Below are positions 14,116-22,018 of a stretch of 32,379 nucleotides of DNA, in pieces; the stretch's first letter is position 1; every line of letters begins with the position of its first letter. The stretch comes from a virus. The notes under the pieces were generated by a model. It was not told the origin of the DNA. It saw only the letters and a list, made by a program, of their open reading frames with translations, and made no database searches. Position numbers and translations under genes: made by a program. Location: IMG/VR virus record IMGVR_UViG_3300010354_010205, positions 1 to 32,379 of that record, one strand, 5' to 3'.

Positions 14116-14467
14116 AACACTTATACACAAGCTTAAAGAGCATTTTGATGGTGAAATTGTTATTATTGGTTTGGGTGACTTGTATGGAGCAGATAAGCAT
14201 GTGAAAAAGTATGCTTTAGAGTTGGGATACAACTACAAGGAAATGAATCCACCACACACACCAAAAAACCTATACAGCTTAATGTCTGAAGGATATTATG
14301 ATAAACCATATTCCAATAAAAGCTTCCACCAAAGAACTAGAATATACGCTCAGTATGTGGATAAGTGTGTGGTATTTGATGATACCAATACACAAGATAG
14401 TAAGGTAAATAATCTACTTAGAGAGTTAAAAAGAGCTGGGAAACAAGCTGTTATTATTACCACCTAG
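14054..14467 (+). CDS. SLOG/DUF2493-like Rossmann protein, 137 aa
   Basis: The N-terminus KLTIGITGTKTWENK and the IVIIGLGDLYGADKHVKKYA segment (about 35-54) resemble the GxR/GxTGSR and GGAxGAD motifs of the SLOG superfamily (DUF2493-like), which bind nucleotide-derived ligands. The C-terminal half has VDKCVVFDD and RAGKQAVII strands of the same fold. No catalytic residue is assignable. The overlap with the M15 gene is real, because a later start would delete the first strand. Confidence 0.65.
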   Translation: MNKLTIGITGTKTWENKVKIKTLIHKLKEHFDGEIVIIGLGDLYGADKHVKKYALELGYNYKEMNPPHTPKNLYSLMSEGYYDKPYSNKSFHQRTRIYAQYVDKCVVFDDTNTQDSKVNNLLRELKRAGKQAVIITT

Positions 14468-14476
14468 ATATTTATA
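14465..14476 (+). promoter_or_regulatory. TATTTATA motif (putative late promoter)
   Basis: AGATATTTATA has its core TATTTATA at 14469-14476, 22 nt before ATG 14491. It lacks the GTAC lead of the best copies but keeps core and spacing. Confidence 0.4.
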
Positions 14477-14490
14477 CCATATAGGCTGGC

Positions 14491-14883
14491 ATGATAAAAC
14501 GTTTAATGGCTGAATTAGCTGAGTACATGAAGGGGTGTGGTGCTAATGTGTACCCATATCCCACTGTGAGATTAAACAATGCTCCGCAACAAGATTCTGG
14601 AATTTACAGCTCAACTGGTCACTACGACCCAGTAAATAAAGTTATAGTGCTATACACTGACGGTAGGCATCTTAAAGACATATTAAGAAGCTTCGCTCAC
14701 GAAATGGTCCATCACGCTCAAAATCTAAGTGGTGAACTTACACCCGAGAAAATTGGTGAGGGTGGTACAGACCCTAAGTATGCACAAAACAATCCGCATT
14801 TAAGAAAACTTGAAGAAGATGCTTATTTAAGAGGGAACATGATGTTTAGATTTTGGTGTGATGAAAAAAAGTATGGAAAGTAG
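14491..14883 (+). CDS. Putative zinc metallopeptidase (HExxH), 130 aa
   Basis: FAHEMVHHAQ (68-77) provides an HExxH motif (His70, Glu71, His74) as in zincins. A downstream KLEEDAYLRGN (106-116) places Glu108/Glu109 as a possible third ligand, similar to the gluzincin pattern ExxA. The preceding part is rich in Tyr and Pro (NVYPYPTVRL) with a strand KVIVLYT leading into the active-site helix. There is no signal peptide. Candidate roles are virion-protein maturation or cleavage of a host protein; neither is shown. The HNH gene that follows overlaps its 3' end. Confidence 0.7.
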   Translation: MIKRLMAELAEYMKGCGANVYPYPTVRLNNAPQQDSGIYSSTGHYDPVNKVIVLYTDGRHLKDILRSFAHEMVHHAQNLSGELTPEKIGEGGTDPKYAQNNPHLRKLEEDAYLRGNMMFRFWCDEKKYGK

Positions 14884-15613
14884 TGTGAAATATTGCTCTT
14901 GCTGTAAACAATCTAAGGTTGTAGAGGAGTTTTACAAAGACTCTACAAAAAAGAATGGGTACAGCACTTTTTGCAAGTTGTGCACTAAATCAAGACAAAA
15001 GACATATAATTGCAGAAACAAAGATAAAATCTCTACGCACAATAAAAACTACTATCAAGCTAATAAAGAAACTCTTAGGCAGTATAATAAACGATACGCT
15101 GAACAAAACAAGGAAGTTTTAGCTGAGTATCAACGCAACTACCAAAATGCTAATAAAATAAAGATAAAAGAGCAGACAAAAGAGTATCAAAAAAAGTACT
15201 ACTTAGACAATAGAGATCTTATTCTTTCTAAGAATAACAAGAGATCTAAAGTAAGGTATAAAACTGATCCTTCCTACGCTATAAGGAAAAATCTTGCAAG
15301 CAGAATTAATGAGCTGCTTAGACTTAAAGGGATCAAAAAACAATACAAGACTGAGCAACTGCTTGGATGCAGCTATAAAGAGTTTAAGGAATATTTGGAG
15401 TCAAAATTTGAGTCGTGGATGAATTGGGAAAATAGAGGTAGGTATAATGGCGAACCTAATTTTGGCTGGGACATTGACCATATCACTCCGATCTCCCTTG
15501 CTAAAAACGAAGAAGAGCTCTTCAAGCTATCTCACTATACAAACCTACAACCACTTTGTAGCTATGTTAATAGATGCATCAAGAAAGATGTAGTCGTTGA
15601 TAAAGGATATTAA
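14861..15613 (+). CDS. HNH endonuclease with N-terminal zinc ribbon, 250 aa
   Basis: Paralogue of the gene at 2989: zinc ribbon YCSCCKQSKVVEEFY...FCKLC, a long Lys/Asn/Tyr-rich linker (roughly residues 45-120, with near-repeats such as YYQANKE, RYAEQNKE, YQNANK), then LLGCSYKEFKEYLESKFE and the core WDIDHITPIS...SHYTNLQPLC...NRCIKKD. The starts at 14861 and 14873 are both possible. It overlaps the metallopeptidase stop by 23 nt, so it probably inserted at that gene's 3' end. The longer linker compared with the 2989 protein suggests repeat expansion. Confidence 0.8.
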   Translation: MKKSMESSVKYCSCCKQSKVVEEFYKDSTKKNGYSTFCKLCTKSRQKTYNCRNKDKISTHNKNYYQANKETLRQYNKRYAEQNKEVLAEYQRNYQNANKIKIKEQTKEYQKKYYLDNRDLILSKNNKRSKVRYKTDPSYAIRKNLASRINELLRLKGIKKQYKTEQLLGCSYKEFKEYLESKFESWMNWENRGRYNGEPNFGWDIDHITPISLAKNEEELFKLSHYTNLQPLCSYVNRCIKKDVVVDKGY

Positions 15614-15644
15614 ACCAACAGTAAAAAATACACAAACTAATAAA

Positions 15645-16313
15645 ATGAAGCTATCAAAAATCGTAGAAGATTTATACCAGCAAATGACTGGGAAAACAGA
15701 TGACCATGAAATTGAAATGGCCATTACGGATCTAAGATCATTAGCACATAGAGCTAGTCAACTAGCAGATCACCTTGAGAAAGGAGGTCACCAAGAGCTG
15801 GAAGGTTGGATCCAAGCAAAAATAACAAAATCAGCAGATTATATTGGTTCTGTGTATGACAACTTTATGTTTTCACCGGATCACGAATGTGACAGTTGTG
15901 GTGATATAAAAGAGGCTATGGAACCTAAAATAGCATACGGTGACGCTGTATTTACAAGCATGCATAACCTAGTTAATGCTGCCAAGAAGCTTACAAAACC
16001 AGAAAATTACTCAGTGCTTACCGATAAAGATGGTAAAAAGGTAATGTTGACAACTACACAGAGAGCTGCTCAATTTGCTAAAGAAGGTAATTGGATGATA
16101 GTTGGTAAGATAGATCCAAATGGCAATTACCGTGAAATAGAACAGAGTCGATCGTCAGGAACACAATCTTGGAACTCAGCGCCTAACAAATGGGCGTTGC
16201 AAGAGGAGAAGAGCACCTGCTGTGGTAAATGTGGGCACTTTCACGTGAAAGGAACCTCCTGCCCTAAACCATACCTGACTGGTAAAAGACATTGCAGAAA
16301 TAGGCCAAGATAA
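15645..16313 (+). CDS. Conserved phage protein with C-terminal zinc finger, 222 aa
   Basis: No enzymatic family recognised. MKLSKIVEDLYQQM starts a helical N-terminal region containing LEGWIQAKITKSADYIGSVYDN (about 51-72), a segment type I associate with marine phage proteins. A CDSCG pair follows near 81-85. The middle has a TTTQRAAQFAKEGNWMIVGK module. The C-terminus ends with CCGKCGH...CPKPYLTGKRHC, a probable zinc finger with a basic tail, suggesting nucleic-acid contact. The ORF opens at 15597 but ATG 15645 follows an A-rich leader and gives the natural N-terminus. Confidence 0.75.
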   Translation: MKLSKIVEDLYQQMTGKTDDHEIEMAITDLRSLAHRASQLADHLEKGGHQELEGWIQAKITKSADYIGSVYDNFMFSPDHECDSCGDIKEAMEPKIAYGDAVFTSMHNLVNAAKKLTKPENYSVLTDKDGKKVMLTTTQRAAQFAKEGNWMIVGKIDPNGNYREIEQSRSSGTQSWNSAPNKWALQEEKSTCCGKCGHFHVKGTSCPKPYLTGKRHCRNRPR

Positions 16314-16376
16314 AAGGCTAATTAGTAGCAAGTCTGGATAAAAATCGCTATATATAGGTTACATCAAATTAAATAT

Positions 16377-17867
16377 ATGAAAGGTTACATTGAAAAAAGC
16401 AAAAGAAAGACCATACTCTTTTTGGCAGACGACATGCGATTGCCAAGTGGTATTGGAACAATGACTCGTGAGCTTATTATTGGAAATGCTCACAAATACA
16501 ATTTTGTACACGTTGGAGCAGCAATCAACCATCCTGACGTAGGTAAAATCCAAGATCTTAGCGCAGACGTTAATAAAGAAACTGGACTAACAGATTCTAG
16601 TGTTCTTTTATATCCGTATAATGGTTATGGTGATCCGGAACTTGTACGATTGTTGATTGAGCGTCACAGTGTTGACGCAATTGTGCATTTCACAGATCCA
16701 AGATATTGGATTTGGTTATACAGAATGTCCTCAGAGCTTAGACAGCGCATACCCATATTCTATTATCACATTTGGGATGACTTGCCAGCTCCACACTACA
16801 ATAGACCTTATTATGAGTCTTGTGACTTGTTAATGGGCATCAGTAAGCAATCGGATAACATTGCACGACTAGTATTGGGTAAGGGTAACTACGTTAATCT
16901 AGACACTAACCCGCCAGCAGAAATCATAAGCAAGTCACTACCTAAGACTTGTTATGTTCCTCACGGAATCAACCACAAGCTGTTTTACCCTATTGACCGT
17001 AATGATCCAAAAGTACAGGGAGTAAGAAAGCAGTTGTTTGGAGATGTAGATCCTAGCTTTGTGTTACTATACAACAACAGAAACATTCGTAGAAAAATGA
17101 CTTCGGATGCAATCTTAGCATTCAAGCTGTTTTGGGAAACCTTACCAGAAACTGAGAAGCCTAAGGTGCGTTTTGTATTGCACACACAACTTGCAGATGA
17201 AAATGGTACAGATCTTAGAGCTGTAGTTGATCATGTTTGTCCGGAAATACAATCAAATGTAATCATTACAGATGCTAGACTTTCCACACAAGATATCAAC
17301 ATACTTTACAATGCTTGTGATGTAGTAATCAACATTGCCTCAAACGAGGGATGGGGTTTGAGTAGTACAGAAGGTTTAATGACTGGGCGTGTTCTTATTA
17401 ACAATGTAACCGGTGGATTACAAGATCAATGCCGTTTTACAGATGAGAATGGTGAGTGGATCTCTTTCAACGAAGATTTTGGATCTAATCACGGTGGTAA
17501 ATATCAAGCACATGGCAAGTGGGTATATCCAGTATTTCCAGCTGCTATAAACCTACAAGGCTCTATTCCAACGCCATACATCTTTGATGATAGGTGTGAC
17601 ATAAGAGACGTTGCCAAAGCAATTATGTATTGGTATAGCACTGATGCTGAGAGACGTAAGGAATGTGGATTAGCAGGACGTGAGTGGGCTTGTTCACAAG
17701 AAGCTGGGTTTACAGCTGAAATAATGTGTGAGAGATTTTCCAAAGCTGTTGATAATGTTTTAGTAAATTGGGTTGCCCCCAAGCGATTTATTTTGTATAA
17801 TACACAAGAGCAACTTGCTAAATACAGCAACAAAAAAACCGGAGTTACTTTACAATTACATAAATAA
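16377..17867 (+). CDS. GT4-type glycosyltransferase, 496 aa
   Basis: GT-B fold transferase of the family 4 type, using a nucleotide sugar as donor. The N-terminal Rossmann half begins TILFLADDMRLPSGIGTMTREL (a GIGT acceptor-side loop). The C-terminal half has YVPHGINHKLFYP, LYNNRNIRRKM and the donor-binding E-X7-E motif NEGWGLSSTEGLMTG near residues 325-339. First gene of the glycan locus; 8 nt before a second GT4. TATATATA at 16349-16356 lies upstream but does not fit either promoter class. Confidence 0.9.
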   Translation: MKGYIEKSKRKTILFLADDMRLPSGIGTMTRELIIGNAHKYNFVHVGAAINHPDVGKIQDLSADVNKETGLTDSSVLLYPYNGYGDPELVRLLIERHSVDAIVHFTDPRYWIWLYRMSSELRQRIPIFYYHIWDDLPAPHYNRPYYESCDLLMGISKQSDNIARLVLGKGNYVNLDTNPPAEIISKSLPKTCYVPHGINHKLFYPIDRNDPKVQGVRKQLFGDVDPSFVLLYNNRNIRRKMTSDAILAFKLFWETLPETEKPKVRFVLHTQLADENGTDLRAVVDHVCPEIQSNVIITDARLSTQDINILYNACDVVINIASNEGWGLSSTEGLMTGRVLINNVTGGLQDQCRFTDENGEWISFNEDFGSNHGGKYQAHGKWVYPVFPAAINLQGSIPTPYIFDDRCDIRDVAKAIMYWYSTDAERRKECGLAGREWACSQEAGFTAEIMCERFSKAVDNVLVNWVAPKRFILYNTQEQLAKYSNKKTGVTLQLHK

Positions 17868-17875
17868 AAACAGTT

Positions 17876-19189
17876 ATGAATAATAAACCAACGCTACTTT
17901 TAATGGCACCAGTAGCCACAAGATCTGGTTATGGTAGTCGTAGTGTAGATATTGCGTACTCACTAATCCAATCCGGAAAATACAATGTGAAGATATGGAA
18001 CACAAGGTGGGGAAACACACCAATGAATGCCTTGGACACTGAAAACCCTAAGCATAAAGCAATACTTGATTGCATGCTTACAGAACCTCGCTTAGACAGA
18101 CAACCTGAGGTATTTGTGCAAATCACAGTACCTAATGAGTTCCAGAGACTGGGTAAGTATAATATCGGGATCACAGCTGGTATTGAAACAACAATTGCAT
18201 CTGGACCTTGGATTGAAGGTTGTAACAGGATGGATCTTGTACTTACATCATCCGAGCATTCTAAAAAGGTATTGCAAGAATCTGTGTGGCAAAAGGTTAA
18301 TCAACAAACACACCAACCTGAGGGAGAGTTGAAACTCACTACACCTATTGAGGTTTTGTTTGAGGGTGTTGATCTTAGTGTGTACTTTCCAACAAAGACA
18401 CTTGATAAATCTGTAGTAGATGAGTTAAGTCAGATCAAAGAAGACTTTTGTTTTTTGTTTGTTGGTCACTGGCTGAATGGTGATTTTGGTGAAGATCGTA
18501 AAAACGTATCGGCATTGATTAAGTGTTTCTTGGAAGCTTTCAAAAACAAAGCATCACATAATCAACCAGCGCTGATACTTAAAACATCATCAGCAGACTT
18601 CAGTGCATTAGATCGTGAAGACATACTCAACAAGATTAAGCAGATATATGCTACAATGAAGTCTTCGAGGGTACCTAACATATATTTGCTTCACGGTGAT
18701 TTGACTGACGAAGAAATGAACTCTTTGTATAATCACCCTAAAGTGAAAGCACACGTTACTTTAACTAAAGGTGAAGGTTATGGAAGACCTCTTGCAGAAG
18801 CATCACTATCACAAAAACCAATCATTGCAACAAACTGGTCTGGTCATCTGGATTTTCTTAAGTATGCATTGCTATTACCAGGCCAGCTTACAAATGTACA
18901 TCCATCAGCTGCTTGGGATAATGTTCTCCTTAAGGAATCTCAATGGTTCACAGCAGACTATGGCTATGCTGCAAGTGTGATGAAATCCGTATACGAAAAC
19001 TATAAAGATAGTACACAGCTGTGTAAATCACAAGCGCATCACGTAAAAACAAACTTTAGCTTGGAAGCAATGAGCAACAAACTGTTGGAGTATCTCGACA
19101 AATACTTGCCAGAATTTCCAAAGCAGGTAGAACTTAAACTACCCACCTTGAAAAAAATAGAATTACCAAAACTTAAAAAAGTAGAATGA
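17876..19189 (+). CDS. GT4-type glycosyltransferase, 437 aa
   Basis: A second GT-B enzyme. The N-terminus TLLLMAPVATRSGYGSRSVDIA carries the glycine-rich loop; the C-terminal half has FLFVGHWLNG and the E-X7-E motif GEGYGRPLAEASLSQKP (about residues 301-317), followed by TNWSGHLDFL. The last 20 residues consist of near repeats of LPxLKKxE, a short charged tail added to the domain. It shares fold but little obvious identity with the neighbour at 16377. ATGA overlap with the next gene indicates coupling. Confidence 0.9.
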   Translation: MNNKPTLLLMAPVATRSGYGSRSVDIAYSLIQSGKYNVKIWNTRWGNTPMNALDTENPKHKAILDCMLTEPRLDRQPEVFVQITVPNEFQRLGKYNIGITAGIETTIASGPWIEGCNRMDLVLTSSEHSKKVLQESVWQKVNQQTHQPEGELKLTTPIEVLFEGVDLSVYFPTKTLDKSVVDELSQIKEDFCFLFVGHWLNGDFGEDRKNVSALIKCFLEAFKNKASHNQPALILKTSSADFSALDREDILNKIKQIYATMKSSRVPNIYLLHGDLTDEEMNSLYNHPKVKAHVTLTKGEGYGRPLAEASLSQKPIIATNWSGHLDFLKYALLLPGQLTNVHPSAAWDNVLLKESQWFTADYGYAASVMKSVYENYKDSTQLCKSQAHHVKTNFSLEAMSNKLLEYLDKYLPEFPKQVELKLPTLKKIELPKLKKVE

Positions 19190-19422
19190 ACGAAAACAAA
19201 CAAATGAAGTATTATGTGTCAACATACACAGAATACTCACACAACTATCTTATCGCATTGCTAGGATCACACTCCGTACAATACAAAGTAACTAGACTTG
19301 AAACTGAACAAACCTTTAGTAAGTTTGAAGTGGTAAGTGGCATTGATATATATAACTTATTACGTAACTTAATGGATCAAAATAATGGAACAGCAATCAG
19401 CATCGAATATGGAACCTACTAA
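19186..19422 (+). CDS. Hypothetical protein, 78 aa
   Basis: Overlaps the GT4 stop by 4 nt. The sequence MKYYVSTYTEYSHNYLIALLGSHSV...QTFSKFEVVSG looks like a small alpha/beta protein with no metal or membrane motif. ATG 19204 is an alternative start. No function recognised; its place between glycosyltransferases and the next zinc-ribbon protein may be incidental. Confidence 0.65.
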   Translation: MNENKQMKYYVSTYTEYSHNYLIALLGSHSVQYKVTRLETEQTFSKFEVVSGIDIYNLLRNLMDQNNGTAISIEYGTY

Positions 19423-19882
19423 AATTACTTGCCCACATTGTGGGTCGCACAACTGCTTTCAAGAATCACAAACACTGCCTGACGGTACTGTTGTTGAAAG
19501 CTACATGTGCATTGAGTGTGGATACACTTCAAACACATTAAATGTAGTTGGCTCACAACACGTAGAGCAGTACGAAGAAACTACAGCAGAGCTTATTAAA
19601 GCATTACGCTGGGTTGATCCAGCCACAAACTTGGTATGGTATCCAATCGTACTTAACTTTCCATCATTTGGAATCATATTCCCAGATGGAACAAGTGAGA
19701 ATGATTGGTGTTGGAAAGCAGCACCTGCAGTAGATATTCCAGCACAAGAACAAGTTAAGTATCCTATTCCAGGGCAAAAAGATCAGTATTACACAAGACG
19801 TATTGATATGTCCAAGGGTCAGAACTTTGCTAGTAATGACTTTTACAATGCTTGTAAGTTCTTAGGATTTATTAAAGAGTAA
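19385..19882 (+). CDS. Zinc-ribbon phage protein, 165 aa
   Basis: The N-terminal ribbon CPHCGSHNCF...CIECGY (about 16-45) is followed by a domain with WVDPATNLVWYPIVLNF, GIIFPDG and W..KAAPA. From memory, similar proteins are frequent in marine phages, of unknown role. The start at 19385 overlaps the previous gene by 38 nt; ATG 19409 would leave the zinc ribbon intact and is also possible. Confidence 0.75.
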   Translation: MEQQSASNMEPTKITCPHCGSHNCFQESQTLPDGTVVESYMCIECGYTSNTLNVVGSQHVEQYEETTAELIKALRWVDPATNLVWYPIVLNFPSFGIIFPDGTSENDWCWKAAPAVDIPAQEQVKYPIPGQKDQYYTRRIDMSKGQNFASNDFYNACKFLGFIKE

Positions 19883-19902
19883 TGTTGTAAACATAACGGG
19901 TT

Positions 19903-20523
19903 ATGAAAATAAGTTACGCAATCACAGTGTGCAATGAAGAAGTTGAACTACAAAAGCTGTTGAACTATCTAGCCCAACACAAAAGACCTGTTGATGAGAT
20001 TGTTGTGTTGTACGATCAAACTAATGGGTCACAAGGTGTTGAAGATTACTTGCGAGCAAAGTCGGTCGATAAAGCTGACTTTGTTTGGTATAAGGGAGAG
20101 TTTAATAAAAACTTTTCGCAGTGGAAAAACAAACTCACATCACTGTGCACTGGAGATTACATAGTCAATATTGATGCTGATGAGATTCCATCACAAGGTT
20201 TTCAACACAATCTTGTCACAATCTTGGAGAGTAATCCAGAAGTAGATGTGTTTGTGGTACCAAGAGCAAATATTGTTCATGGAATAACACCAGAGCACAT
20301 AGCAAGGTGGGGATGGCGTTCAGATGATGCTGGGAGAATAAACTGGCCTGATTATCAAATGAGGGTTTATAGAAACAATGGTGTAATTAAGTGGGTTAAT
20401 CCAGTACACGAAACATTAAATGGATTTAACACCTTTGCACCACTTCCAGACGAAATGTATTTGATACACGAAAAAACTATTGATAAACAAGAAAAGCAAA
20501 ACGCTTTATATGACACAATATGA
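19903..20523 (+). CDS. GT2 family glycosyltransferase, 206 aa
   Basis: GT-A fold transferase. ISYAITVCNEEVELQKLL (3-20) is the nucleotide-sugar strand, and NIDADEIP (89-96) contains the DxD metal motif (Asp91, Asp93). WPDYQMRVYR and VHETLNG fit the acceptor side of GT2 enzymes. At 206 aa it is a minimal single-domain enzyme. Its final codons (KQNALYDTI) are encoded in a 28-bp sequence that recurs at 21131-21158, where it ends another, truncated gene. Confidence 0.88.
   Translation: MKISYAITVCNEEVELQKLLNYLAQHKRPVDEIVVLYDQTNGSQGVEDYLRAKSVDKADFVWYKGEFNKNFSQWKNKLTSLCTGDYIVNIDADEIPSQGFQHNLVTILESNPEVDVFVVPRANIVHGITPEHIARWGWRSDDAGRINWPDYQMRVYRNNGVIKWVNPVHETLNGFNTFAPLPDEMYLIHEKTIDKQEKQNALYDTI
20492..20519 (+). 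repeat. 28-bp direct repeat, copy 1
   Basis: 20492-20519 matches 21131-21158 at 25 of 28 positions, same orientation. The repeat covers the 3' end of one gene (encoding KQNALYDTI in both copies) and the ATG of the next gene. Copy 1 joins a GT2 gene to the cupin gene. Confidence 0.85.
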
Positions 20524-20863
20524 GAAAAGACCTTGGGGTTGGTTTGAAGTTTTGACGGAACACACTACATATACGGTTAAGAGACTTGTTGTGAATCCTG
20601 GTAAACGATTATCATATCAATTTCACTACAAGCGATCCGAGCATTGGGTAATTACTCAAGGAGTGGGTAATTTTATTCTTAATGCTACTAACCGTCAGGT
20701 TGGTGTTGGAGATGTGCTAACTATTAATCTAGGCGACCACCACAGAATACATAATACTGGTGCAGAGGATTTAATCATAATTGAGACTCAGCTTGGTGAG
20801 TGTGATGAATCCGATATCGTTAGAATAGATGATGATTATGGAAGACAACTTGCAACACTATGA
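20510..20863 (+). CDS. Cupin, ManC C-terminal-type sugar isomerase domain, 117 aa
   Basis: Stand-alone double-stranded beta-helix like the C-terminal domain of mannose-1-phosphate guanylyltransferase/phosphomannose isomerase type II. KRPWGWFEVL (6-15), VNPGKRLSYQFHYKRSEHW (about 28-46) with a metal-binding H...E.H set, and GDHHRIHNTG (about 76-85) are diagnostic. It likely acts on a sugar phosphate or nucleotide sugar feeding the locus; substrate unknown. The ATG at 20510 lies inside the direct repeat and 14 nt before the upstream stop. Confidence 0.8.
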   Translation: MTQYEKRPWGWFEVLTEHTTYTVKRLVVNPGKRLSYQFHYKRSEHWVITQGVGNFILNATNRQVGVGDVLTINLGDHHRIHNTGAEDLIIIETQLGECDESDIVRIDDDYGRQLATL

Positions 20864-21162
20864 TGTTAAAAATAGCATTCCTAACAGAAATGGGTTTTGA
20901 AGGTACTATTCCAGCAAACCACCCAAACATGAGAACTGAATTTGCTTGGATGCACGCTCTAAAAGCTGATCATTATAATATAAGCGATTATTCACAAGTT
21001 GTTGGTTATGATTGTGTATTTATAATCTTTCCCAAAGGTAGAGTTTTTTTAAGTGCTGAGGGATCAAAAATTGCAAACGGTATCAACCCGTACTCCGAAT
21101 TGCTCGCTGCTAACCTTGTTAAAACGCTCAAAAAACAAAACGCTTTGTATGATACAATCTAA
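20860..21162 (+). CDS. Truncated N-terminal fragment, glycosyltransferase-like, 100 aa
   Basis: Starts LKIAFLTEMGFEG..PANHPNMRTEFAW with YDCVFIIFPKG and INPYSELLAANLVKTLKKQN. I recall this as the first 90 or so residues of a much longer marine phage protein of the glycan loci. Here it stops at residue 100, with the last nine residues (KQNALYDTI) identical to the C-terminus of the unrelated GT2 at 19903, encoded by copy 2 of the 28-bp repeat. It therefore looks like a gene cut by recombination at the repeat. Whether the stub is made or has a role is unknown. Confidence 0.6.
   Translation: MMLKIAFLTEMGFEGTIPANHPNMRTEFAWMHALKADHYNISDYSQVVGYDCVFIIFPKGRVFLSAEGSKIANGINPYSELLAANLVKTLKKQNALYDTI
21131..21158 (+). 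repeat. 28-bp direct repeat, copy 2
   Basis: Second copy of the repeat at 20492. It supplies the last codons and nearly the stop of the truncated gene and the ATG (21149) of the following GT2. Three mismatches to copy 1 (positions 5, 17 and 23 of the repeat). Confidence 0.85.
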
Positions 21163-22018
21163 AATAACCAACTGCATTGGAACCTATAATTCACTTCCAT
21201 ACCTCAAGATAGCTGTGAAGTCAATACGAAAAAATGAGTATCATTACAGCCCACTCGTAGTGTTTGCCGACGGTTGTACAGATGATACGAATGAGTGGTT
21301 AGAAGCTAACAAGAGTTTGTATAATATTACGACAATAATTGAACCTAGGTGTGAGGATTCAAGTAATGGGTATGGCATGAACAGATGTGCTCAGGAAGTA
21401 AAAACTGAGTTTATTAACTTTATTCATGCGGATATGTATTGTTATAAGAATTTCGATAAAGCACTTCTAGATAAAATAGAATCATACCCGGACTCAGAAA
21501 GAGTGATAGTGTCTAGTTATAGAATACAACCTAACATATTTCATAACGGCAATGAGCCTGATAGGCCGGCCACTGTAATGATCGATCCTAAGATATGTGG
21601 TGACATGCCTGATAATTTTGATGTTGATAAGTTTGAGTCTATAGCAGAGGAGTTTGTCAACGAATACAAGGATTTTTCAGTACCTAAAGCAGAGGGTTGT
21701 AGTTTTATTATTAGGAAACGAGATTGGGACTTCATCGGAGGTAATGATCTTATATTTAAGCCTAACGGATTTGATGATATGGATCTATTTTTAAGAATGC
21801 GGCAGGCAGGATACAAATACGAAACGATTGGATCTAGTTTAGTATACCATTTTGCCGGACGAGGCGGCAATGGATTTTTTGGCAAAGGTTTGGAAAATCG
21901 GAATAAAAGTAATATATTAGGGGAACAGCAGTCTGGACACGAATTCATTCGTAAATGGGGCGGTGTTCCAGAGTACGATGATTATGGTATGGTTTGTGGA
22001 ATTAAACGCGTTATATGA
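21149..22018 (+). CDS. GT2 family glycosyltransferase, 289 aa
   Basis: GT-A domain with TNCIGTYNSLPYLKIAVKSI (7-26), VVFADGCTDDT (37-47), an FIHADMY motif (91-97) in place of a plain DxD, and a C-terminal GGNDLIF...GFDDMDLFLRM acceptor block. A GRGGNG loop is close to that in the gene at 29849 (CRGGQF), and both share HADMY, so these are paralogues. The start is taken at ATG 21149 in the repeat; upstream codons belong to the truncated gene's other frame. Overlaps the aminotransferase start by 4 nt. Confidence 0.88.
   Translation: MIQSKITNCIGTYNSLPYLKIAVKSIRKNEYHYSPLVVFADGCTDDTNEWLEANKSLYNITTIIEPRCEDSSNGYGMNRCAQEVKTEFINFIHADMYCYKNFDKALLDKIESYPDSERVIVSSYRIQPNIFHNGNEPDRPATVMIDPKICGDMPDNFDVDKFESIAEEFVNEYKDFSVPKAEGCSFIIRKRDWDFIGGNDLIFKPNGFDDMDLFLRMRQAGYKYETIGSSLVYHFAGRGGNGFFGKGLENRNKSNILGEQQSGHEFIRKWGGVPEYDDYGMVCGIKRVI

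Noticed and set aside
20480-20509. Longer start for the cupin gene (ATG 20480)
   Set aside because: The extra ten residues come from the out-of-frame end of the GT2 gene; ATG 20510 gives the normal KRPWGW N-terminus.
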